Shown one piece after another: positions 17,266-26,138 of a DNA stretch of 64,000 nt; within the stretch, counting starts at the first letter, position 1; each line of letters starts with the position of its first letter. Under the pieces are notes generated by a model. It searched no databases, was not told the origin of the DNA, and was given only the letters and a program-made list of their open reading frames with translations. Origin of the DNA: Palsa-1400 sp036501625 (GTDB lineage: Bacteria; Verrucomicrobiota; Verrucomicrobiia; Limisphaerales; Palsa-1400); the NCBI GenBank assembly GCA_036501625.1, contig DASXZY010000072.1:39885-103884 (forward strand), written 5' to 3'. Both the position numbers and the translations under genes were made by a program.

Positions 17266-19260
17266 ATGAAGTTTCGCTTTTTCGCCGTTTGCGCCGCCGC
17301 CTTGCTGATTTGTTCCTCCGCCGCCCCGGGCGCGCAGGATCGGAAGCCCAACATTTTGTTCATCCTGTGCGATGACCTCGGTTATGGGGATGTCGGCGTG
17401 TTTTATCAGAACAGCCGCCGGGCGGACCAGCCGCGCATGAAGACGCCGGAATTGGATCGCATGGCCGCGGAGGGCATGATCCTGCGCCAGCATTATACGG
17501 CCTCGCCCGTGTGCGCCCCGGCCCGGGCGTCGCTCCTGTTGGGCCAGCATCAGGGAAATTGCCCGATTCGCGACAACCAGTTCGACAAGGCGCTGCCGCG
17601 CAATCACACACTCGGCTCGGTCTTGCAGGCGGCCGGCTATTACACGGGGATGATTGGAAAATTCGGATTGCAAGGCCCCACGCCAGATTATCCGGGGCAC
17701 CCGTTGAGGCATGGGTTCGATGAATTTTACGGCGTGCTCGCGCATGGCGCCGCGCATTTTCACTATCCTGGCAACAGCGGGAAAATCATGGACATGTTCA
17801 CGCCCGTCACCAGCGGCCTCGCCGGCGCCTACGATACCGACCTCTATGCGGCGCGCGCCAAAAAATTCATCCGCGAACGCGCGGAGAAGAGTCCGGCCCA
17901 GCCGTTTTTCCTGTATCTGGCCTTTACCGCTCCGCATTTTTTTGAGGAACTGCCCACACAGGCTTATCCCGAGGGGCGCGGCTTGCATGGCGGATTGCAA
18001 TGGCCCCTGAACACCATCGCCCCCGCGACCAATTCGTGGTATCACCCCGATTACGCGAAGCAAAACTGGCCGGACGTCGAGAAGCGCCACGCGACCATGA
18101 TCCGGCGCGTCGATGACGCCGTGGGAGACATCCTGCAACTGCTGCGCGATCTTAATATTGACAAGGACACGCTCGTCATTTTCACCTCCGACAATGGGCC
18201 GCATAACGAGAAAGGCCAGGACCCCAGCTTCTTCGATTCATGGGGCGTCATGGATGGAATCAAGCGCGATCTGTGGGAGGCTGGAGTGCGCGAACCAACT
18301 TTGGCGCTCTGGCCCGGCCACATTCGCGCCGGGTCCGTGGACAACCAGCCGAGCGCCTTCTGGGATTGGATGCCAACTTTCGCCGATCTGGCCGGCCTGG
18401 CGCCGCCCGCGGAGTCCGACGGCGTTTCGATCTTGCCGACGCTGACTGGGCACGGCCGCCAAAGAAGCCGCGGCTTCATGTATTTTGAATACGATTACTC
18501 AGGCAATCGCTTTCCGATCGACAAAGTCCTCGGCCAGCGCAAACACGTTGGCAAGCGCAATCAAATGCAGTCGATTCGCCTCGGCAATTTCACGGCCGTC
18601 CGCTATTCGATCACCAACGCCGCGCAACCCTTCCGCCTCTACAACGTCGTATCCGATCCGCACGAAGACTACGATCTGGCGGGCGACGCTCAATTCGCCG
18701 CCCTGCTGGCCCAGGCGCGGACGATGACCGAGCAAGTGCGCCGGCCCGAACCATCCGCGCCGCGCCCGTACGATCTTGTGCCGGTGCCCGCCGTTTCTGT
18801 CAACTGCACGAAAGAAGGCGTGCTCAATTGCGCGGCATATCTTGGCCGCTGGCCGTGGGTGCCGGACCTCGACGCCTTGATGCCGGTATCCGCCCGGCAA
18901 ACCGCCGGGGTGAATGTCTCATCCCTGCCGGCGGAAGGTGAAGCGGGCCTGGCGTTCAAAGGGTTCTTCAACGCTCCGGCCGGGGGCGAATACACGTTCT
19001 GGCTTCAATGCGACACCGGCGCGGAATTGTGGCTGCATGAAGCGCACGTGCTGGACGACGATTTTGCCCACGACGGGAAGGAAGTCACGGCGTCCATTCG
19101 CCTGGCGGCGGGATTGCATCCGTTCCGGCTTTTTTACCGGCACAAGGCTGGCGCGCCCAAACTGGTTTTGGAATACGCGGGGCCGGGCATTCCGCGGCAG
19201 GCTGTTCCGGCCGCCGCCTTCTCAGCGGCTTGCGCCGAGAGCAGCGCCGGCCAGCTTTGA
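17266..19260 (+). CDS. Secreted sulfatase with C-terminal PA14-like domain
   Basis: Type I sulfatase of 664 aa that would hydrolyse sulfate esters, probably on a polysaccharide or glycan. A signal peptide (FFAVCAAALLICSSAAPGAQ) precedes the mature start PNILFILCDDLGYGDVG, which carries the metal-binding Asp pair. The formylglycine motif C-x-P-x-R is present as CAPAR (Cys about residue 83), so it needs a formylglycine-generating enzyme, not seen in this window. FTSDNGPH gives the second metal site. The last 120 residues form a PA14-like domain (GFFNAPAGGEYTFWLQCDTG, ASIRLAAGLHPFRLFY). The 3' end overlaps the convergent gene at 19222 by 39 bp. Confidence 0.92.
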   Translation: MKFRFFAVCAAALLICSSAAPGAQDRKPNILFILCDDLGYGDVGVFYQNSRRADQPRMKTPELDRMAAEGMILRQHYTASPVCAPARASLLLGQHQGNCPIRDNQFDKALPRNHTLGSVLQAAGYYTGMIGKFGLQGPTPDYPGHPLRHGFDEFYGVLAHGAAHFHYPGNSGKIMDMFTPVTSGLAGAYDTDLYAARAKKFIRERAEKSPAQPFFLYLAFTAPHFFEELPTQAYPEGRGLHGGLQWPLNTIAPATNSWYHPDYAKQNWPDVEKRHATMIRRVDDAVGDILQLLRDLNIDKDTLVIFTSDNGPHNEKGQDPSFFDSWGVMDGIKRDLWEAGVREPTLALWPGHIRAGSVDNQPSAFWDWMPTFADLAGLAPPAESDGVSILPTLTGHGRQRSRGFMYFEYDYSGNRFPIDKVLGQRKHVGKRNQMQSIRLGNFTAVRYSITNAAQPFRLYNVVSDPHEDYDLAGDAQFAALLAQARTMTEQVRRPEPSAPRPYDLVPVPAVSVNCTKEGVLNCAAYLGRWPWVPDLDALMPVSARQTAGVNVSSLPAEGEAGLAFKGFFNAPAGGEYTFWLQCDTGAELWLHEAHVLDDDFAHDGKEVTASIRLAAGLHPFRLFYRHKAGAPKLVLEYAGPGIPRQAVPAAAFSAACAESSAGQL

Positions 19261-19638
19261 GCCGCACTGGCTGCAATAAATGGCCGATGGCGGCGAAAGC
19301 AGCCCGCACTCGGCGCACCGCAATTGCGACCGTTCATGCCGGTGATGAATCATCAGGTTGCGAATGTAGGGAATCCAAGTGAACGCGTAGGCGAAGATAA
19401 AGACCGAGTCATGCTTGTAAAATAAAGCATAGGCGAGCAGCACGAGCGAGCCGGCGATGCTCAGCCACCAGAACAGCATTGGCACCACCACCTGCTTGCG
19501 CTTTTCCGTCACGTACCATTGCACGAAAAACCGCGAGAAGAAAATCGCGTTGCCCAGCCAGCCCACCACTTTCCAGACCGACCACTCGATGCCAAGGAAT
19601 CTCCCGTTGATCCAGGGGAAATGATCCAGCGGAGGCAT
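19222..19638 (-). CDS. LAB_N-domain membrane protein with C-terminal zinc ribbon
   Basis: A 138-aa protein. Residues 18-95 match the small integral-membrane LAB_N (lipid-A-biosynthesis N-terminal) family: VVGWLGNAIFFSRFFVQWY, then EKRK, FWWLSIAGSLVLLAYALFY, and FAYAFTWIPYIRNLMI, giving three membrane segments. Such proteins stand alone or as the N-terminus of LpxB in some lineages; their role is not well defined. Unusually, the C-terminus adds a zinc-ribbon-like CAECGLLSPPSAIYCSQCG (two CxxC pairs). Last gene of the thiH-thiS run, 12 bp after the TlpA-like gene, and its 3' end overlaps the sulfatase stop region. Confidence 0.7.
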   Translation of the reverse strand: MPPLDHFPWINGRFLGIEWSVWKVVGWLGNAIFFSRFFVQWYVTEKRKQVVVPMLFWWLSIAGSLVLLAYALFYKHDSVFIFAYAFTWIPYIRNLMIHHRHERSQLRCAECGLLSPPSAIYCSQCGSKLAGAALGASR

Positions 19639-19650
19639 GAACGGCGCCAG

Positions 19651-20808
19651 TTATTCGGCCAGCAGCCTCTCGATTTTTCCACCCAGGTCGGTGCGGGCGT
19701 TGATGTCGCAAAGGTTGCCCTTCTTGTCAATCAACCACATGGCCGGCACGGCTTCGATGCCAAATTGCTGGGCGTACTTATTGTTCCATTTTTGGCCGTC
19801 AAAGAATTGCGGCCAGTCCATTTTATGGGTGGAGACAAAGTCCTGCAGGCTGGACTTCTCGCTGTCCAGGCTGATGCCAACGATCTCGAATCCCTTGGGA
19901 TGGTTCTTGTCATAGGCGGCCTTGACGTCCGGCATCTCTTCCACGCACGGCCCGCACCAGGTCGCCCAGAAATCAATCAGCACCACCTTGCCTTTCATGC
20001 CCGAAACATCCACCGCGCGCCCGTCCACAGCGGTAAAGCGCAGTTCCACGGGCTTGCCGATGGCGTCGAGTTTCTTCAACTCGCTGGTGGCGGTGGCTTT
20101 GGCTTCATCTCCCGCGACGGCGCTGTTGGCAACCTCCTGAAAAATGGCGCGAGCCTTGGTGGAATCGCTATTCCCGGCGATTTCCATCAACATCTCCGTA
20201 ATTTCCGGCCGTTTGGGAAATTCCTTTTGCAGCGCGCGCGTGCCTTTTTCAAACGCCGCCAGGGCCGCGGCATCGCCTTCCGATTCCTTGGCTTTGGCGG
20301 AGCGCGCCACGTCGCTGAAACGAATGGACCAGCGGTCGTCCTCGGAGAGGGCGGGGTCGGCCAGGAGGGTTTTCTCCTCGGCATCGAGGCGGGTCTGCTG
20401 ATTGGTGGCGCCAAGCTGCATGACGGCGACGCTGGTGATCTGAAATTCCTGCATGCGAGCCTCGCTGGCGTGCGAGTTGGTGGCGAAGCGCGTGTAAAAA
20501 TCCTTCGATTTGTCCATCAAGGCCAGAACGTAAGGCAGGAAGAAATCAGCCTGCTCCTTTTCGCTTGGCGCCTTGGTTTCCCATTCGGCGGGCGGGTCGG
20601 GGCGGTGCGACGCGGCCGTCAATTCATCCCACGCTGGTGCGGCCTCTTTGGCGGCCAGCGCGTGCGAAAGCAGATTCGTGTTGGGCGGAATCAGCGCGGC
20701 AGGCACCCCGCCGGCCAGCGGCGGCAGAAGAGAGTCGGGCACTTGCGCCATCCCTCCGCCCGCGAGGCCGGCCAAAATCAAAGTGATATTTGCAAACGTG
20801 ATTCTCAT
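19651..20808 (-). CDS. Secreted TlpA-like thioredoxin-fold protein
   Basis: A 385-aa exported protein with signal peptide (ITLILAGLAGGGMAQ), a helical N-terminal region of about 230 residues rich in Ala/Lys/Glu, and a C-terminal TlpA/AhpC-TSA thioredoxin domain. The redox centre WCGPC is in VVLIDFWATWCGPC, followed by the cis-Pro region as GIEAVPAMWLID. It would act as an extracytoplasmic thiol-disulfide oxidoreductase. It lies 9 bp after the Fe-S protein gene and before the LAB_N gene on the same strand. The function of the helical region is unknown. Confidence 0.85.
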   Translation of the reverse strand: MRITFANITLILAGLAGGGMAQVPDSLLPPLAGGVPAALIPPNTNLLSHALAAKEAAPAWDELTAASHRPDPPAEWETKAPSEKEQADFFLPYVLALMDKSKDFYTRFATNSHASEARMQEFQITSVAVMQLGATNQQTRLDAEEKTLLADPALSEDDRWSIRFSDVARSAKAKESEGDAAALAAFEKGTRALQKEFPKRPEITEMLMEIAGNSDSTKARAIFQEVANSAVAGDEAKATATSELKKLDAIGKPVELRFTAVDGRAVDVSGMKGKVVLIDFWATWCGPCVEEMPDVKAAYDKNHPKGFEIVGISLDSEKSSLQDFVSTHKMDWPQFFDGQKWNNKYAQQFGIEAVPAMWLIDKKGNLCDINARTDLGGKIERLLAE

Positions 20809-20817
20809 AACGGCAAC

Positions 20818-21528
20818 CTAATTCATCGCCTGTTTATCCGCCAGGGCCTGCTTTTCCAAGACAAATCGGCGGCGCCTTGGATTGGCTGGGGAGTCGAAAT
20901 CGCTCTCGGCGGGTTCGGCGGCCGCCGACACGGCGGGAACGGCGTTTTGCTCCATGCGGGCGGCTTTCCGGGCGAATTCAAGCATCAGGGCGCATGGCTC
21001 AAGGCAGGGGATGATGCTCTTGGTTTGGGCGTCATCCGGAGCCAGGCCTTCGATTCCCCACAGGCGCCGCTTAAGGCAAAAATCCACATGACAGCACGCG
21101 CGAATGGCCGCTCCGGCCACGGCGTCGGAGAGCATGGTGGTGATGCGATACATGCCCGTTTGGCGGCCCGTGAATTGCCGGTAAGAAGTGACGGGTGGTT
21201 CGTTGGACTGGCAGGCGAACCAATCCGCGACTGCCCCTGGATATATATAATGGAGCAAAAGCTCCAACGCGCCGGCATCCGCGGCCACAGCCCGCCAGCC
21301 AGGGCGCAAATTGGGCGCGGACTTGAGCGGCCTGAATGTCCCGCTGGCCGTAAATTGCGCCCAATCTCGCAACGCCGTTCCTTCAATAATGGACAGCGTC
21401 TCCGGAACCGCGCCGCGATCCGAAATGTGCCGCAGCTCGAATCCATTCCCCACTTGCCTAATAAGGACCTGTGCGAAGACGCTCTCCGCTGAGAACGCCG
21501 CCAAAAATGCCTGCATATCCGGGTTCAT
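20818..21528 (-). CDS. Probable Fe-S protein (DR2241-type 4Fe-4S domain)
   Basis: A 236-aa soluble protein with a cysteine pattern resembling the Fe-S domain described for Deinococcus DR2241: RACCHVDFCLKRRLW followed about 20 residues later by IPCLEPCALMLEFAR, giving four well-placed cysteines for a cluster. The N-terminal part (FELRHISDRG, AQFTASGTFRPLKSAPNL, GWRAVAADAGALELLLHYIY) looks like its stabilising domain. In DR2241 this unit is fused to a CbiX-like chelatase; here it stands alone. Its ATG overlaps the thiS stop (ATGA), so the two are translationally coupled. The family assignment is from memory and could be wrong; the role is unknown. Confidence 0.5.
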   Translation of the reverse strand: MNPDMQAFLAAFSAESVFAQVLIRQVGNGFELRHISDRGAVPETLSIIEGTALRDWAQFTASGTFRPLKSAPNLRPGWRAVAADAGALELLLHYIYPGAVADWFACQSNEPPVTSYRQFTGRQTGMYRITTMLSDAVAGAAIRACCHVDFCLKRRLWGIEGLAPDDAQTKSIIPCLEPCALMLEFARKAARMEQNAVPAVSAAAEPAESDFDSPANPRRRRFVLEKQALADKQAMN

Positions 21529-21734
21529 CCGCCCGCCACGATTTTGATGATTTCCAGCCGGTCCCCATCCGCCAGTGCCCTGCTGCTGAACTCGGAGGGC
21601 GCGACGGCCTCGCCGTTGTGCTCGACGACAACGCTGCGCGGCAAAAATTCCCGCGCGCTCAGAAACTCCTCAATGGTGCAAGGCAGCGCGGCGGCCATCT
21701 TTTCCCCGTTGGCGATGACGAATGGGCCGTTCAT
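21525..21734 (-). CDS. thiS: Sulfur carrier protein ThiS
   Basis: A 69-aa ubiquitin-fold sulfur carrier for thiazole synthesis, ending in the required Gly-Gly (EIIKIVAGG), which is adenylated and thiocarboxylated. The ATG at 21734 (MNGPFVIANGE) overlaps the thiH stop by one base (TGATG) and is preferred to the longer frame opening at 21758. The stop overlaps the next gene by four bases. ThiG and ThiF are not in this window. Confidence 0.9.
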   Translation of the reverse strand: MNGPFVIANGEKMAAALPCTIEEFLSAREFLPRSVVVEHNGEAVAPSEFSSRALADGDRLEIIKIVAGG

Positions 21735-22918
21735 CACGCGGTCAGCGCGGCGTCCCAATCTTTCCAGACCGGCTCGTACCCCAGCCGCCGGAGCAAGGCC
21801 GCGATTTCCTCCGGCGAACGGTTATCAGCGATGTCGAATTGCCCGGTCGCGCCTGCCGCCCATTCGCTGGCGCCCGCGGCCAATTCAACCACGCGCCCGC
21901 GCACGGTTTGGTGCAGTTTGTCGCGGGCCGCGCCCGTGTAGCCGCCTGGCTCGGTGTGGCTGCCGGCGCTGATCATGGTGATGCCCAGAGGAATCAGGCC
22001 GTCGCGCAGGCGGGCCGATTCGCGCGTCGAAAGCACAAGGCCGGCATCGGGCAGCAAGAGGCGCAGGGCGCAGACCAGTTGCACCAAGTCGCGCTCGGAC
22101 ATGGGCGAAGGCGGCTCGAATTCGCCCGCGCACGGGCGCAACCGGGGCAGGGAAATCGTCAGTTGCGCCTTCCAGCAATGGCGCAGCAAATATTGAGCGT
22201 GCGCGGCCAGGCAAATTGCTTCGCGGCGCCAGTCGCCAAGGCCGTACAAGGCCCCAATGCCCAGCCTGCGGAAGCCGGCCGCATAGGCGCGTTCGGGCGT
22301 TTCCAGGCGCCAGTCGAAATTCCGTTTCGGCCCGGCGGTATGCACGCCGGCATAAATGGCGCGGTCGTAAGTTTCCTGGTAAACGACCAGGCCGTCCGCT
22401 CCCGCCCGCGCGAGCGGGACGTATTCCTCCGTTTCCATCGGCCCCAATTCCAGCGAGATGCCCGGCATCTCCGCGTGCAGCGCGCGGATGCAGTCAGCCA
22501 GATAAGGGCCGGCGACAAACTTGGGATGTTCGCCCGCCACCAGCAGGATATTGCGGAATCCCATTTCGCGCAACGCGCGCGCCTCGCGCAACACGTCATC
22601 GACGGACAGCGTCACTCGCACAATCGGGTTGTCGCGCGAAAAGCCGCAATACTTGCAATTATTGACACATTCGTTGGAAAGATAAAGCGGCGCGAATAGG
22701 CGGACGGCGTTGCCGAACCGCTGGCGGGTCAGGGCTTGCGAGCGCAGGGCCATTTCCTCCAGGTCCGCGCTGGCGGCGGGAGAAATAAGCCGCGCGAAAT
22801 CGGCCAGGGCCGGGCTGGATTTATGCAGCGCCCGCCGAACGTCCGCCCGCGAAGCCTCGACGGAGCTTGGCAGCAGGCTGTCGAGCGGAAGCGCATTGAA
22901 TTCTTGAACAAAACTCAC
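21734..22918 (-). CDS. thiH: 2-iminoacetate synthase ThiH (radical SAM)
   Basis: Radical-SAM tyrosine lyase producing dehydroglycine and p-cresol from tyrosine for the thiazole part of thiamine. At 394 aa it has family length. The cluster motif CX3CX2C is present as CVNNCKYC in LSNECVNNCKYCGFSRDN. Downstream family features include GFRNILLVAGEHPK, the ELGPMETEEY strand, YQETYDRAIY and RLRPCAGEF. First gene of the run thiH-thiS-(Fe-S protein)-(TlpA-like)-(LAB_N). Having thiH rather than thiO suggests the anaerobic-type route to iminoglycine. Confidence 0.93.
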   Translation of the reverse strand: MSFVQEFNALPLDSLLPSSVEASRADVRRALHKSSPALADFARLISPAASADLEEMALRSQALTRQRFGNAVRLFAPLYLSNECVNNCKYCGFSRDNPIVRVTLSVDDVLREARALREMGFRNILLVAGEHPKFVAGPYLADCIRALHAEMPGISLELGPMETEEYVPLARAGADGLVVYQETYDRAIYAGVHTAGPKRNFDWRLETPERAYAAGFRRLGIGALYGLGDWRREAICLAAHAQYLLRHCWKAQLTISLPRLRPCAGEFEPPSPMSERDLVQLVCALRLLLPDAGLVLSTRESARLRDGLIPLGITMISAGSHTEPGGYTGAARDKLHQTVRGRVVELAAGASEWAAGATGQFDIADNRSPEEIAALLRRLGYEPVWKDWDAALTA

Positions 22919-23118
22919 GGCGATACCTTAACACATTTTCCCGCGGGCTGAACAGGATTCATTCTGTCAAATGCAACGTTGACTTCGGCGGACGGCCAAA
23001 CCGGGACCGGATTTTTGCCGCCTCGCTGCGCGGCAAGAACAAACGCATCGGTGTCACCGTGGAAGATTCGCAAAAGGCGGCCGGCATCCTGCGCGATACC
23101 GGTTTGCTGGCCGCTTGA
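22900..23118 (+). pseudogene. Possible remnant of a small ACT-like coding sequence
   Basis: The space between thiH and the lyase gene holds an open frame on the plus strand ending at TGA 23116-23118. Its last 25 codons read KRIGVTVEDSQKAAGILRDT then GLLAA, resembling the end of an ACT-type regulatory domain (beta strand, then a helix with 'xxKAxxILRxxG'). There is no ATG, GTG or TTG in frame after the preceding stop, so it cannot be a complete gene. It may be a decayed fragment or chance. Confidence 0.2.
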
Positions 23119-23131
23119 AGAACCCGAGTGC

Positions 23132-24640
23132 TCAGGGTTGATGGAGTCGCCGAGCCAGTTGAGCATTGTATAGGTTTTGCGGTTGCAGCGCGGCGGGCGG
23201 AATGCACTCGAACCATTTTCCATCCATTTCTTTGACAGAGGAGCCGTCCGATTGCAATCCGGCCAGGTTCATCGAAGCCGGGCCGAATCGCGAGGGCGGA
23301 TAGGAAATGGGCCGGCGGGAGCGGATATTCCAAAACGTTTCCCGCGCACCGCTATTCTTGCCCAAATCTTCCCCGCCGCCGCATTGCCAGGGGCGCGTGC
23401 CCAAGCCGATGTCAATATCCGTGAACAAATTCTCGTAAGGCGCGTCCTTGTGATGATCAAAACAAATGTCCACGCCCCGGCCCCGCGCGCACACGTTGCC
23501 CGCGGCCTGATGATCGACCGTGATGTCGTGCATAAATTTCGTCTGGAAGTCGAAATCCAGCGCGAGATCGTCGCTCCCCTCGAAGCACAGGCCGTGATGG
23601 CCGGTGGCGCCGCGATCTTTTTCCGGCTGGCGCTCGGATTGGAATACGACGCCTTGGACCGTGCAAAAACGCCCTCGGACAAAAAGGCCGCTGTCCGGAT
23701 TCACGACGCGGATGCCACGAACCCAGCAATCGGCGGCGTTGTTGATCGCAACGGCATTGTAACCGGCCTCGGTGAAATGGCCCCGGTAAGGGGTGTTGGG
23801 AAATTCAAAGCAAAGTTTCTCCACGCCGCATTCTGTTACGCTGGGATCGAAAGAACTGATGCGCGGCTGCCATTTCGTCTCCACAGCCCAGCGCAAAGGG
23901 CGGTCAAAATGCACCTCGCCCGGTTCGACGCGCGTGACTCTGGCCACGAATGAAACGCGCACCGGGTTCATTTTATCCGTGCGGCCCGGGTCGCCGGAAT
24001 AAAGATGCATTACGAGTGATTTGTCGTCCGCGTCGCTCATGAATATCTCGATGCGCTGGCCCGGCTTGAACTTGTCCGTTGCAGACACTTTCAATGAAGT
24101 GTCTCCGCGTTTCGCCCCGGCCGTCACGGTCGCGAGCGCCTGCCCTCGTTCGGTTCCCTTGATCCAAACCAGGCCGCCCGCCCACGAATAATCGGACGTG
24201 CGCGTGCCGTCGGTCGTGGCGCTCCAATGGGGCCGGATGTCATTGAGCGGCGTGGGAAAGAACAGAAAGGTCCGGTCCGCCCCGGCCCCGCGCAGGACCA
24301 GGCCGGGCCGTGTGATTTCCAGAATCTTGGTGATCTTGTAGCGGCCAGCCGGAATTTCGATGGCGCCGGACTTGACTTGTGCCAGCGCGTCCAAAAAGGC
24401 CTGCGTGTCGTCGGCCACGCCGTCGCCTTTGGCCCCGAAATCTTTCACGCTTGCGCCCGGAGGCAGGTCGGGCAGCGGAACCCCGCCTTCGTGATAACCG
24501 GCATGGGAGAAATCCGGCAGGCGGCTTTGGGGGTTCCACTTCTCTCCGTGTTGTCCCCATAAATCTGAAGGCTCGGCGGCAAACGGCGCGCAACCGTGAA
24601 GCGCGCACAGCGCAAACGCCAGGCACAGCTTAGGGCTCAC
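23132..24640 (-). CDS. Secreted pectate-lyase-like right-handed beta-helix protein
   Basis: A 502-aa exported protein. Residues 50-130 carry the Pectate_lyase_3 signature: KDFGAKGDGVADDTQAFLDA then IEIPAGRYKITKIL. The rest shows short repeated strands of a parallel beta helix (VAINNAADCWVRGIRV, GLFVRGRFCTVQGVVF, GLCFEGSDDLALDF). It would bind or cleave a plant-type polysaccharide; no catalytic set was assigned. The longest frame begins inside trpE (24736), but the GTG at 24640 gives a proper signal peptide (KLCLAFALCALHGCAPFAAE) and only an 11-bp overlap with trpE. Cys in LHGC could be a weak lipobox. Confidence 0.7.
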   Translation of the reverse strand: MSPKLCLAFALCALHGCAPFAAEPSDLWGQHGEKWNPQSRLPDFSHAGYHEGGVPLPDLPPGASVKDFGAKGDGVADDTQAFLDALAQVKSGAIEIPAGRYKITKILEITRPGLVLRGAGADRTFLFFPTPLNDIRPHWSATTDGTRTSDYSWAGGLVWIKGTERGQALATVTAGAKRGDTSLKVSATDKFKPGQRIEIFMSDADDKSLVMHLYSGDPGRTDKMNPVRVSFVARVTRVEPGEVHFDRPLRWAVETKWQPRISSFDPSVTECGVEKLCFEFPNTPYRGHFTEAGYNAVAINNAADCWVRGIRVVNPDSGLFVRGRFCTVQGVVFQSERQPEKDRGATGHHGLCFEGSDDLALDFDFQTKFMHDITVDHQAAGNVCARGRGVDICFDHHKDAPYENLFTDIDIGLGTRPWQCGGGEDLGKNSGARETFWNIRSRRPISYPPSRFGPASMNLAGLQSDGSSVKEMDGKWFECIPPAALQPQNLYNAQLARRLHQP

Positions 24641-26138
24641 GGCCTTGGGAAAAGCTCTCGGCCATGGCGACGGCTTTGAGCATCGCTTTGGCCTTGTTGA
24701 CCGTCTCCTGAAACTCCGCGTCCGGCGTGGAGTCATTGACCCAGCCGCCGCCGGCTTGCACGTAGGCCCGGCCGTTTTTAATCAGCGCCGTGCGGATGGT
24801 GATGCAACAGTCCAGGTTCCCGTTGAAGGAAAAATAACCCATGCACCCGCCGTAGGGACCGCGGGCTGTCTGCTCCAATTCGGCGATGATCTGCATGGCC
24901 CGGATTTTCGGCGCGCCGCTCAAGGTGCCGGCCGGGAAAGTCGCGCGCATCAAATCGTAAGGCGTCTTGCCTTCCGCCAGCCGGCCTTCGACCTGCGAAA
25001 CAATATGCATGACGTGGCTGTAGCGCTCGATGGTCATCAAATCCTTGACCTGCACGCTTCCGAAATCGCACACGCGGCCGATGTCGTTGCGCGCCAGATC
25101 GACCAGCATGACGTGTTCGGCCCGCTCTTTGGGATCCGCCAGCAAGGCCTTTTCCAGCGCCTGGTCTTCCTCCGGCGTCCGCCCGCGGCGGGTCGTCCCG
25201 GCGATGGGGCGGATTTCCACCAGGCCGTCCTCGCAGCGGACGTGGATTTCTGGCGAAGCGCCGACCAGTGAAAATCCATCCAGTTCCAGCAGAAACATGT
25301 AGGGCGAAGGATTGATCGACCTGGCCGCGCGATAAAGATCAACGGGCGAAGCTTTCATCGGCGTGGAAAACCGCTGCGAGCCAACGACCTGGATGATGTC
25401 GCCCGCCGTGATGTATTTCTTGGCGGTCTCGACGTTGGCCGCGAAGGCCTCGCGGGTCATGTTGGAGGTGAACGGGATGTCCGGAATATCGCGCGGGACA
25501 TCGACCGGCGTGTTTTCCGACGGCTGTTCCAGCAACGAAACCAGGCGCTCAATTTCCGCCACGGATTCTTCGTAGGCTTCCTCCGGCGTCCGCCCTTCCA
25601 GCACGGCGTTGACCAAAACGGTGATGGTCTGCTCCACGCGGTCAAAAATCAGCAGCTCGTCCGCGATCAGAAAATACATGACAGGCGTGCCGAGGTCGTC
25701 CTTGGGCGGGCGCGGCACGACCGGTTCGATGTCGTGTATGTATTCGTAGCCAATGAAACCCATCGCGCCCCCGCTGAACCGCGGCAGCCCCGGCGCCGGC
25801 ACGGGCTTGTAACGCTCCATGACCCGCTGAATCACGTCCAACCCGTCCCTGGCCCCCTGGCCGATCGTGAAGCTCTCGGCCACCTTGCCGTTCTCGATCA
25901 GCTCGACGCGCTGGCCTGATTGCTTGATGACCGCGCGCGGATTGCAGCCGACAAAGGAATAGCGGCCGATATGTTCGCCGCCCTCGACCGATTCGCAAAG
26001 AAACGACTCGCCCTGGCCGCGGATTTTGCCGTAGGCCGAAAGCGGCGTTTCCAAATCCGCCAGGATTCGCCGCGAAACTGGGATCAGGTTGCCCTGCCCG
26101 GCCAGCTTCAAGAATTCAGGTTGTCCCGGATAGTACAC
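24630..26138 (-). CDS. trpE: Anthranilate synthase component I
   Basis: Chorismate-dependent enzyme of the first step of tryptophan synthesis, 502 aa. Full-length and well conserved: the N-terminal tryptophan-binding region LIPVSRRILADLETPLSAY, then GGAMGFIGYEYIHDIEP, QVVGSQRFS, PSPYMFLLEL, PIAGTTRRGRTPEEDQ, EHVMLVDLARNDIG, FPAGTLSGAPKIRAMQII and AGGGWVNDSTPDAE. It starts at GTG 26138, overlapping the upstream membrane-protein gene by 31 bp, and the lyase gene overlaps its end. No trpG or trpDC is adjacent; PabB is an alternative but the N-terminus favours TrpE. Confidence 0.92.
   Translation of the reverse strand: MYYPGQPEFLKLAGQGNLIPVSRRILADLETPLSAYGKIRGQGESFLCESVEGGEHIGRYSFVGCNPRAVIKQSGQRVELIENGKVAESFTIGQGARDGLDVIQRVMERYKPVPAPGLPRFSGGAMGFIGYEYIHDIEPVVPRPPKDDLGTPVMYFLIADELLIFDRVEQTITVLVNAVLEGRTPEEAYEESVAEIERLVSLLEQPSENTPVDVPRDIPDIPFTSNMTREAFAANVETAKKYITAGDIIQVVGSQRFSTPMKASPVDLYRAARSINPSPYMFLLELDGFSLVGASPEIHVRCEDGLVEIRPIAGTTRRGRTPEEDQALEKALLADPKERAEHVMLVDLARNDIGRVCDFGSVQVKDLMTIERYSHVMHIVSQVEGRLAEGKTPYDLMRATFPAGTLSGAPKIRAMQIIAELEQTARGPYGGCMGYFSFNGNLDCCITIRTALIKNGRAYVQAGGGWVNDSTPDAEFQETVNKAKAMLKAVAMAESFSQGREP

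Noticed and set aside
19519..21492. Open frame of 657 codons on the plus strand across the TlpA-like and Fe-S genes
   Set aside because: It covers three real, well-motivated minus-strand genes and shows no recognisable motif; a G+C-driven shadow.
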